Shown here: positions 15,327 to 21,482 of the stretch, in pieces
How positions within the stretch are numbered: position 1 is the stretch's first letter
Layout: each line of letters starts with the position of its first letter
Assembly (NCBI GenBank): GCA_900552255.1
Contig: URZF01000007.1
Coordinates: forward strand, 1-21,482
Reading direction: 5' to 3'
Length of the DNA stretch: 21,482 nt
Source: an uncultured Eubacteriales bacterium
GTDB lineage: Bacteria; Bacillota; Clostridia; Oscillospirales; CAG-272
Position numbers and translations under genes: made by a program
The notes under the pieces: model-generated
Told to the model about the DNA's origin: nothing
Databases searched by the model: none
The model's input: the letters and a program-made list of their open reading frames with translations, nothing else

Positions 15327-17542
15327 TCGAAAAAATTTTTCAGTACGGCGATAAATGCGTCCGCATAACGGCGTGCGCCGAAAACGCGGTGAGGATCCGC
15401 GTGGGAGATGAGCGGGGGGAATCGCTCTTCGACCGGTACGGGCTTTACAGAAAGCCGGACGAGGTCTGCGGTGAGGAGCTTGCAAACGGGGTTTCGGCAG
15501 GAGGACTTACCGTCACCTTTGAAGAGGGGATCGTCACGTTTGGGAGCGTCCGCTTCGAGCGGAAAATGGATGTGCGCAGCCTTGACACCGATGCGGTAAA
15601 GGCTTATTTCAACGAGACGCTGAGCGGTATGCGTCCGCCGCAGAAGCAGATCATCGGCGAGGATGCGAAGCGCGGTTACGGCGCGGTGGATTTCCAGCGG
15701 AATCCGAAATATGCGGCGGTTTCCGGTATTGAGGACGAGCTTTTCTACGGACTCGGCGCTGCCAATCCCGACCGCATCGTGCTCAACGGAAAGACTTATC
15801 TTGAGCGTGTCGTCTATCAGAGCAACGAGATGCCGGTCCCGTTTCTCATGACCAAGGCCGGATATGGGATCCTGTGCAATTCCACATGGTGGCACGGCAT
15901 CGACGTCTGTGCCCGTGACGCACATGAGATTCTGTGGTATCTGCCGGACGGCGATATCGATTTCACCGTGTTTGCCGGCGATACGCTCGCGGCGCTTCTC
16001 GAACGCTTCACCTATATCACCGGACGTCCGGCGCTGCTGCCGAAATGGGCGTATGGCCTTGCCTTTATCGATCAGTATACGGCGGATCAGTATGAGATCA
16101 TGCGCAATGCGGCGGCTTTCCGTGAGAAAAAGCTGCCGTGTGATTCGATAAGCTTGGAGCCGGGCTGGATGGAGAAGCGGTACGATTTTTCCGTGAATAA
16201 AAAATGGAACCGCGGGCGTTATCTCATCGAGGAATGGGCGCGTTCTAAGGAGCCGGGACATGTCAATCCGAACTTCTTTACGGCGGCGCTTTCGCGATAC
16301 GGCTTCAAGCTCCATCTGTGGCTTTGCTGCGAGCATGATTTCACCGCCGAGGAGGAGCGCCGCATCGGCAACGAGGTGGCGCCGGAGATCCCGGACTGGT
16401 TCGACCACTTGAAGCAGTTTGTCTGCGACGGCGCGTCGTCGTTCAAGCTCGACCCGTGCCATACCGTCGACAATGCGGACGAGCGCCGTATCTATGCCAA
16501 CGGACACGGCGAGCCGGAGATGCACAATCTCATCCAGACGCTGTATATGCGCGATATGTACCGCGGCGCTGCGGAATACACGGGACTTCGTCCGATGCAC
16601 CATTACTGCGGCGGTTATACGGGCACGGGCGCATACGGCGCCTCCAATACGGGCGACAACGGCGGCGAGCTGACGACGCTCGTTTGGATCCTCGGCTGCG
16701 GCATGTCCGGCATCTCCAACCTGACCTGCGATATGAACGTCTTCGAGAAGCATACGCTGCATTATTGCTTCTTCACCGCGTGGTGCCAGCTCAACAGCTG
16801 GTACGGCTTCGCCCATCCGTGGTGGGCAGGCGAGGAAATCGAGCCGGTTTTTGCCTTCTATGACAGGCTTCGCTATCGCCTTTTGCCGTATATTTATTCG
16901 ACGGCGATCACGGCGAACCTCACCGGAATGCCGGTGTGCCGTGCGATGCCGCTGATGTTCGAGGATGACGCTCTGCAAAACGCCGTCTGCGAGTATATGT
17001 TCGGCGAAAATCTGCTGGTCGGCGCATTCTCGGATGAAATTTATCTGCCGGCGGGGAACATTTGGATCGATTATTGGAGCGGCAAGGTCTATGAGGGCGG
17101 CGCCTCGGTGAAGCCGGAGATCCCGAACGACCGCGGAGGCTTCCTCTTTGTGCGCGGAGGCGCGATTATCCCGACCGACATACCCCGTCAGCATACGAAT
17201 CCGGGCGACACGGAGAATATCATTCTTGAGCTTTATCCGCATGGCGTTTCTTACTGCGATTTCTATGAGGATGACGGCATGACGCTCGAATATAACGACG
17301 GTAAGCGTACCGTGACGCGCATTTCCATGGCGGAGGCGGACGGCCGCTGCGATATTGGCATCGGAGAGCGCGAGGGCGATTTCAGAGGGCTCGGAAAGAG
17401 AACCTATACCGCGCGCGTGTTTGCGGAGGATAGACCGAAGAAGATCACGGTGGGCGGAAGGTCTGTCGAATTTGAATACGACGGCAGATACGCGGCCTTT
17501 GAGCTGGGAGAGGAAACCGAGGCGGCTGTCTTCTTTGCCTAA
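15323..17542 (+). CDS. GH31 family glycosidase (alpha-glucosidase-like)
   Basis: A 739-residue enzyme with the GH31 layout. It has an N-terminal beta-sandwich, then the barrel starting near RPALLPKWAYGLAFIDQYT, and two C-terminal beta domains ending near residue 739. The likely nucleophile is Asp377 in SFKLDPCH and the acid/base is Asp445 in NTGDNGGEL. Known GH31 specificities include alpha-glucosidase, alpha-xylosidase, alpha-galactosidase and sulfoquinovosidase. The residues I can read do not pick one, and no signal peptide is present. It overlaps the lipoprotein gene by 4 bases. The operon context favours trimming of short oligosaccharides in the cytoplasm, either alpha-glucan or mixed glycans given the fucosidase nearby. 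Confidence 0.88.
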   Translation: MIEKIFQYGDKCVRITACAENAVRIRVGDERGESLFDRYGLYRKPDEVCGEELANGVSAGGLTVTFEEGIVTFGSVRFERKMDVRSLDTDAVKAYFNETLSGMRPPQKQIIGEDAKRGYGAVDFQRNPKYAAVSGIEDELFYGLGAANPDRIVLNGKTYLERVVYQSNEMPVPFLMTKAGYGILCNSTWWHGIDVCARDAHEILWYLPDGDIDFTVFAGDTLAALLERFTYITGRPALLPKWAYGLAFIDQYTADQYEIMRNAAAFREKKLPCDSISLEPGWMEKRYDFSVNKKWNRGRYLIEEWARSKEPGHVNPNFFTAALSRYGFKLHLWLCCEHDFTAEEERRIGNEVAPEIPDWFDHLKQFVCDGASSFKLDPCHTVDNADERRIYANGHGEPEMHNLIQTLYMRDMYRGAAEYTGLRPMHHYCGGYTGTGAYGASNTGDNGGELTTLVWILGCGMSGISNLTCDMNVFEKHTLHYCFFTAWCQLNSWYGFAHPWWAGEEIEPVFAFYDRLRYRLLPYIYSTAITANLTGMPVCRAMPLMFEDDALQNAVCEYMFGENLLVGAFSDEIYLPAGNIWIDYWSGKVYEGGASVKPEIPNDRGGFLFVRGGAIIPTDIPRQHTNPGDTENIILELYPHGVSYCDFYEDDGMTLEYNDGKRTVTRISMAEADGRCDIGIGEREGDFRGLGKRTYTARVFAEDRPKKITVGGRSVEFEYDGRYAAFELGEETEAAVFFA

Positions 17543-17558
17543 ACAGGGAGGAATCAAA

Positions 17559-18197
17559 ATGCTGGAAATTACAAATACAAGCGTTATGAATTTGGAAAAC
17601 GCCATGCGCGGCGCGCGCAATCCGCTGAACAGCTGGGCGCGCAGCGACAGCGCCTATGACGCGGACAGAAATTATATCCTCGGGGAAAACGATATCGGAC
17701 TCGGCATGCGGCTTTGCCGCGCCGGCTCCGATCACCGGAAGTTCATTCGGCAGATCATCGTTTCCGCGGATATCACGGCGCCGTTATATTGGTGGAAAGA
17801 ATTCGACACTTATAAGGTCGGAACGGTCGCCAATTCCACGAGCACAATGCACAAAATCCAAGCAAAAGAATTTTCGCGCGAGGATTTTTCGCACGATCAT
17901 ATGAGTGAGACCGCTCTCGCGTGCCTCGACAGCGTCATCGCGTGCTTGGAGGAGCGCCGCCTCCGTTTCCTTGAAACGAAGGACAAGGCGTTCTGGTATG
18001 ATATGATCCAGCTTCTGCCGGCGAGCTACAATCAGCTGCGCACGGTGACGCTGAACTATGAGGTGCTTGTCAACATCTACTATGCGAGACGCACGCACAA
18101 GCTCGACGAATGGCACACGGTGTGCCGCTGGATCGAATCGCTCCCATATGCGAAGGAATTTATCCTTTCCATCGGCAGTAAGGAGGAAAGGAGCTGA
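17559..18197 (+). CDS. Divergent ThyX-like protein lacking the RHR signature
   Basis: A 212-residue soluble protein that resembles flavin-dependent thymidylate synthase (ThyX) in block order. A GSDHRKFIRQI block is followed by ITAPLYWWKEFDTYKVGTV and ANSTSTMHKI. This matches ThyX's VKAP...FRHRxxSxNxxSxRYxKL in spacing, but the RHR residues are DTY/K. Later, LLPASYNQLRTVTLN and YYARRTHKLDEWH match ThyX's LP...R...T.N and LRxDSHAQWE blocks. From memory, close relatives of the APLYWWKEFDTYKVGTVANS type occur in Firmicutes phages and genomes as hypothetical proteins. The start is ATG 17559, with GGGAGG about 8 bases upstream. The frame is open further upstream inside the GH31 gene, which I reject. 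It is 16 bases after GH31 and 1 base before GH29. True function unknown. Confidence 0.7.
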   Translation: MLEITNTSVMNLENAMRGARNPLNSWARSDSAYDADRNYILGENDIGLGMRLCRAGSDHRKFIRQIIVSADITAPLYWWKEFDTYKVGTVANSTSTMHKIQAKEFSREDFSHDHMSETALACLDSVIACLEERRLRFLETKDKAFWYDMIQLLPASYNQLRTVTLNYEVLVNIYYARRTHKLDEWHTVCRWIESLPYAKEFILSIGSKEERS

Positions 18198-18198
18198 C

Positions 18199-19503
18199 AT
18201 GACTTACGAAGAATATGCGGCATTCTGCGCCGCAACCAAGGAGCGGCGCATCGAATGGTTTCGGAACGCGCGCTTCGGCATGTTTATCCATTACGGGCTT
18301 TTTTCCTCCCACGGAATGGGAGAATGGGCGCAGGTATGGGAAAATATCAAAATCTCCGATTATGAAAAGCTTGCCGCCGCGTTCTGCCCGAAGGAAGGCT
18401 GCGCCGACGAGTGGTGCCGGCTGGCAAAGGAGGCCGGCGCAAAGTATGCGGTGCTCACGACACGCCATCACGAGGGCTTTTCTCTGTGGGATTCCAAGGT
18501 CAATCCGTTCAACTCCGTGAACTACGGTCCGCACCGCGATATCGTGCGGGAATTTGTCGACGCCTGCCGCAGATACGATCTGAAAATCGGGCTTTATTCG
18601 TCGCTGATGGACTGGCGTCATCCCGATGCGTGGAAATGTATGACGGACGAGGGCGCCCGCGCACGGTTCACGAAATATATCGAGGACCTCAACACGGAGC
18701 TTTTCACGAATTACGGGAAGATCGATATCCTTTGGTACGATATGCCGTGGCCGCGCATGAGCTCGAAGGACTGGGATTCGGTAAACCGCAATTATAAGAT
18801 AAGGGGACTTCAGCCGGATATCCTCATCAACAACCGCAGCCGGATGCCGGAGGATTTTTTCACGCCGGAGGATGCGATCGTTGCGGAGGACGGAAGCGAC
18901 TGGGAGGCCTGCATGACTTTCAACGGCATTTCGTGGGGCTATGTGGACGAGGAGCAGATTGCGCCGTATTCCTATACGGCAAATCAGATCGTGCGCATGC
19001 TGCAGCGCTGTTCCGCCGCGGGCGGCAATCTGCTGCTCAACATCGGACCGAAAGCGGACGGCTCCGTTCCGCGCGAGGCGGTGGAACCGCTGCATAAAGT
19101 CGGCGCGTGGCTCCGCGAAAACGGAGAGGCGGCGTACGGCTTGAAAAAGAAAATTTCCGGCGAAGAGTGCGGCGCCAACAACGTTTCCAAATGCACGGTA
19201 TCGCCGGACGGAAAGACCGTTTATGTGTGGAATTATATTTGGCCGCGGACGGGAGAGATGGTTTTCGGCGGATACAGGAAAGCACCGCGGCGCATCTCGG
19301 TGCTTGCGACCGGCGAGCCTCTTGATTTTGCGATGGATGGGCATCGTATCGTGCTGAAATCGCTGCCGCAGTCATCTCCTGACCGGAATTTGGGCATTGC
19401 CGTTCTGAAAATGGAATTTGACGAGCCGTATGACTATTGCTACGGCAGCTATTATCCGCAGGTCCATGAGGGCAGGGATCCCTCGGAGGGACTTGGAAAC
19501 TGA
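18199..19503 (+). CDS. GH29 alpha-L-fucosidase-like enzyme
   Basis: A 434-residue GH29-type enzyme with no signal peptide, so cytoplasmic. Family blocks are RNARFGMFIHYGLFSSHGMG (residues 22-41), YAVLTTRHHEGFSLWDSK, and KIDILWYDMPW with the expected nucleophile Asp181. SAAGGNLLLNIGPKADGSVP is a hallmark of the family. A short C-terminal beta domain follows. Typical GH29 motifs have DGLWFDG at the nucleophile; the WYDMPW variant fits the broader GH29 group and could shift specificity. It would remove alpha-L-fucose from imported oligosaccharides. The start is ATG 18199, 1 base after the upstream stop, with AGGAAAGGAG as ribosome binding site. The reading frame is open upstream to 18058, which I reject as overlap. 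Confidence 0.88.
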   Translation: MTYEEYAAFCAATKERRIEWFRNARFGMFIHYGLFSSHGMGEWAQVWENIKISDYEKLAAAFCPKEGCADEWCRLAKEAGAKYAVLTTRHHEGFSLWDSKVNPFNSVNYGPHRDIVREFVDACRRYDLKIGLYSSLMDWRHPDAWKCMTDEGARARFTKYIEDLNTELFTNYGKIDILWYDMPWPRMSSKDWDSVNRNYKIRGLQPDILINNRSRMPEDFFTPEDAIVAEDGSDWEACMTFNGISWGYVDEEQIAPYSYTANQIVRMLQRCSAAGGNLLLNIGPKADGSVPREAVEPLHKVGAWLRENGEAAYGLKKKISGEECGANNVSKCTVSPDGKTVYVWNYIWPRTGEMVFGGYRKAPRRISVLATGEPLDFAMDGHRIVLKSLPQSSPDRNLGIAVLKMEFDEPYDYCYGSYYPQVHEGRDPSEGLGN

Positions 19504-19515
19504 AAGGGAAGGTAA

Positions 19516-20697
19516 ATGAAATACGATTTTGAAACGCTGATTCCGCGCTATGGCGTCGGCTCCGGCAAATGGGATGAAATGCGGGAGGAGGTTCCGGACC
19601 TTCCGGACGATATCGTGCCGCTGTCGGTGGCGGATATGGAATTCAAAAACGCGCCCGAGATCGTCGAGGGACTGAAAGAGTATCTCGATACATCGATTCT
19701 CGGCTATACGCATGCGACGGACGCGTATTATCAGGCGGTGACAGGCTGGATGGAACGTCGTCACGGCTTTTCACCGAAAAAAGAATGGTTTGTCGAATAT
19801 GCCGGCGTTGTGCCGGCCCTGCGGCATATGGTGGGTGTTTTCACAAAACCGGGCGACAGCGTGATGATCACCTCGCCGGTTTATTATCCGTTTCGGGGGG
19901 CCGCTGAATTCAACCGCTGCCATGTCGTGGAAAACGAGCTTATCGAAAAGGACGGCCGATATACGATCGATTTTGCGGATTTTGAAGAAAAGGCGAAGCG
20001 TGAGGAGGTCAAACTCTATATCTTTTGCAGTCCGCACAATCCGGTAGGGCGCGTGTGGACGGAGGAGGAGCTCCGCCGGATCGCGGAGATCTGTCTTGCA
20101 AACGATGTGTTCATCCTGTCGGATGAGATCCATTTTGATCTGATCATGCCGGGGTATCGGCATGTTTCCATGATGAATCTGGAAGAGAAATACCGCGACA
20201 ACTGCGCGGTATGCACGTCTCCCGGCAAGACGTTCAATTTGGCGGGGATGCAGGCGTCGAATATTTTTATTTCGGATGAACGGCGCAGAGAAGCGGTCAT
20301 GCGCGCACGCGGACATTTTTCGCTGAATGCACTCAGCTACAAGGCGACGGAACTCGCCTATGAGCATGGTGAGGAATGGATGCGTGAGGTGATTTGCTAT
20401 ATAGACGCGAACAAAACCTTTGTCACGGCTTTTTTAAGGGAGCATCTGCCGTTTGTCAAGGCGACGGAGCTTGAAGGGACCTATCTTCTGTGGCTCGATT
20501 TCCGCGCATTGGGGCTTCCTAAGCAGGAGCTGGAGGCGCTGATGAGAAAAAAAGCTTATCTTTTCCTCGACGAGGGCTATATTTTCGGACGGGGCGGAGA
20601 AGGCTTCGAGAGGCTGAATCTCGCCTGCCCGCGCCGTGTGCTTGCCGAGGCTCTCGAGAGATTGGAGAAAGCTGTCCTCGGTGTATACCGCGCGTAA
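19516..20697 (+). CDS. patB: PatB/MalY-type PLP aminotransferase, probable cystathionine beta-lyase
   Basis: A 393-residue fold-type I PLP enzyme of the MalY/PatB group. The N-terminus has the characteristic PRYGVGSGKWDEM and PLSVADMEFKNAPEI. Next come YTHATDAYYQAVTGWM, the cofactor block CSPHNPVGRVWTEEEL, VFILSDEIHFDLI, and the Schiff-base Lys238 in CTSPGKTFNLAG. The group cleaves cystathionine and other C-S bonds. E. coli MalY also represses the maltose activator MalT, but MalT is a proteobacterial partner that I do not see here. The start at ATG 19516 follows GGGAAGG. It is 12 bases after GH29, so probably the last gene of the glycan operon. No clear terminator follows. Confidence 0.9.
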   Translation: MKYDFETLIPRYGVGSGKWDEMREEVPDLPDDIVPLSVADMEFKNAPEIVEGLKEYLDTSILGYTHATDAYYQAVTGWMERRHGFSPKKEWFVEYAGVVPALRHMVGVFTKPGDSVMITSPVYYPFRGAAEFNRCHVVENELIEKDGRYTIDFADFEEKAKREEVKLYIFCSPHNPVGRVWTEEELRRIAEICLANDVFILSDEIHFDLIMPGYRHVSMMNLEEKYRDNCAVCTSPGKTFNLAGMQASNIFISDERRREAVMRARGHFSLNALSYKATELAYEHGEEWMREVICYIDANKTFVTAFLREHLPFVKATELEGTYLLWLDFRALGLPKQELEALMRKKAYLFLDEGYIFGRGGEGFERLNLACPRRVLAEALERLEKAVLGVYRA

Positions 20698-20722
20698 AAA
20701 TCCCGTAGGTGTTTGTGAATCG

Positions 20723-20736
20723 TGCTGTGTACAGCA
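20723..20736. repeat. Near-palindrome upstream of the last lipoprotein gene
   Basis: TGCTGT and ACAGCA form 6-bp arms around a GT spacer. It lies between patB and the lipoprotein gene and has no T run, so it looks more like an operator or short RNA hairpin than a terminator. Chance occurrence is possible. Confidence 0.3.
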
Positions 20737-20750
20737 GAATCAGAAAATAT

Positions 20751-20774
20751 TTCGATAATAGATTCGATAATAGA
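20751..20774 (+). repeat. Tandem 12-bp direct repeat with two -10-like boxes
   Basis: TTCGATAATAGA occurs twice in exact tandem (20751-20762 and 20763-20774). Each copy holds GATAAT, so two alternative -10 boxes 12 bases apart precede the lipoprotein gene. No good -35 hexamer sits at normal distance from either, so the promoter role is uncertain. Confidence 0.5.
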
Positions 20775-20819
20775 TGAGATCACAATTTGAATGTGCCGTT
20801 CTCACGGCGGGAGGTCATG

Positions 20820-21479
20820 ATGAAAAAAACAGTGAAAACAGCGGTGTCCCTCATAATCGCAGCGGCGCTTTTGCTTTTGATGGCGTCGTGCACTTTTTCG
20901 GAGGTTTTACAGAAATTATTCGTCGGCAGCATGGACGATGGTACCGCGGATTTTGATATGGGCGTCATCGAGTTGGGTGCGTATGTGAGCGATTTTTCAG
21001 GAATGAAATTTGCGCTTCCCGAGGGGTGGGAATTTTATGACAGAGAAGAGCTTCTCAAAATGTCCGGACTTGATGAGAACGGAGACGAGGATGCCCTGAA
21101 AAAGGAGCTGCTCAAAAAGACTACGGTTTACGATATGTTTGCGGTCGATTCCATGACCGGTATGAACGTGATCGTGCTGTATGAAAATATCAAGGTCCAG
21201 GGCATGGATACAGAGACCTTCAGCGAACAGGATTATGCCGCCGCTTTGACGGGCAATCTTGAAAAGCAGACGACGATCCAGTATACGAAATCGAGCGAGC
21301 AGACTGTTGCCGTCGGCGGGTTCGATTTCCTCGAGCTCTCCTATGAAGCGTATTATCCGGACTATGATTTTTCCATCGAACAAAAATATTATATCCGGAA
21401 GATCGATGATTTTATCATGGGCATTATTGTGACGGAGGGAGACGGCAGCTTCGACGATCGCCAAATGGATCTATTTTAA
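20820..21479 (+). CDS. Hypothetical lipoprotein
   Basis: A 219-residue exported protein starting MKKTVKTAVSLIIAAALLLL, with a lipobox MASC. After a short linker the mature part carries SGMKFALPEGWEFYDREEL, then a mostly beta domain through about residue 210. That FALPEGW opening is common to Firmicutes lipoproteins with a PsbP/DcrB-like fold, but I cannot confirm the family. The start is ATG 20820, five bases after GGGAGG at 20809-20814. The ATG directly before it (20817) is too close. The gene is complete, ending 3 bases before the window edge. It has its own upstream repeats and is probably a separate unit from the glycan operon. Function unknown. Confidence 0.7.
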   Translation: MKKTVKTAVSLIIAAALLLLMASCTFSEVLQKLFVGSMDDGTADFDMGVIELGAYVSDFSGMKFALPEGWEFYDREELLKMSGLDENGDEDALKKELLKKTTVYDMFAVDSMTGMNVIVLYENIKVQGMDTETFSEQDYAAALTGNLEKQTTIQYTKSSEQTVAVGGFDFLELSYEAYYPDYDFSIEQKYYIRKIDDFIMGIIVTEGDGSFDDRQMDLF

Positions 21480-21482
21480 GAG

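Noticed and set aside
15263..17620. A 785-residue open reading frame on the minus strand opposite the GH31 gene
   Set aside because: It mirrors the GH31 coding frame with GC-rich third positions, has no recognisable domains and is rich in Arg, His and Ala as antisense shadows are. Other long minus-strand frames (for example 9004-10434, 5838-7103 and 18160-19344) were rejected for the same reason.
1..21482. tRNA, rRNA, CRISPR arrays, insertion sequences, riboswitches
   Set aside because: I looked for clusters of regular repeats, transposase motifs, terminal inverted repeats and cloverleaf-like signals and saw none. I could not run a covariance model search.

Overview
The window looks like a chromosomal segment of an anaerobic Clostridia-type bacterium, probably an uncultured gut member of Eubacteriales or Christensenellales. 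The main clues are the paired glgC/glgD ADP-glucose pyrophosphorylase genes typical of Firmicutes, strong AGGAGG-type ribosome binding sites, sigma-A-like promoters, short lipoprotein signal peptides with a lipobox, and fairly GC-rich, tightly packed genes. Every gene I can support is on the + strand. Taxonomy below class level is a guess.

Region 1 (1-3183) is a four-gene overlapping operon. It encodes a Crp/Fnr-type regulator and a complete NitT/TauT-type ABC importer: substrate-binding lipoprotein, permease and ATPase. It starts from an extended -10 promoter at 83-110 and ends in a hairpin-plus-T-run terminator whose loop holds the ATPase stop codon. The imported substrate cannot be read from the sequence. 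A second good extended -10 box faces left at the window edge, so an unseen gene is probably transcribed divergently.

Region 2 (3246-3786) is a single tspO/MBR gene with its own long terminator.

Region 3 (3839-20697) is a long glycogen and glycan operon with almost no gaps. Its promoter has a TATAAT box buried in a perfect 16-bp palindrome. The order is glgB, glgC, glgD, a membrane protein with a Cys-rich tail, glgA, glgP, a GH13 neopullulanase-like enzyme, a small zinc-ribbon-like lipoprotein, a GH31 glycosidase, a divergent ThyX-like protein, a GH29 fucosidase-like enzyme, and a PatB/MalY-type aminotransferase. GlgC/GlgD would make ADP-glucose, GlgA would extend chains and GlgB would branch them. 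GlgP would release glucose-1-phosphate, and GH13 and GH31 would trim oligosaccharides in the cytoplasm. None of the four glycoside-active enzymes GlgB, GH13, GH31 and GH29 has a signal peptide. No glgX or malQ is present here.

Region 4 (20698-21479) holds a short intergenic stretch with a tandem 12-bp repeat and an inverted repeat, then a hypothetical lipoprotein.

The most unusual item is the 212-residue protein at 17559-18197. It lines up along its length with flavin-dependent thymidylate synthase (ThyX), but its RHR signature is replaced, and it sits in a carbohydrate operon between two glycosidases. Other points of interest are the Cys-rich tail, the palindrome over the glg promoter, a GlgA without the KTGGL lysine, and an ABC ATPase with altered Q-loop and signature residues.
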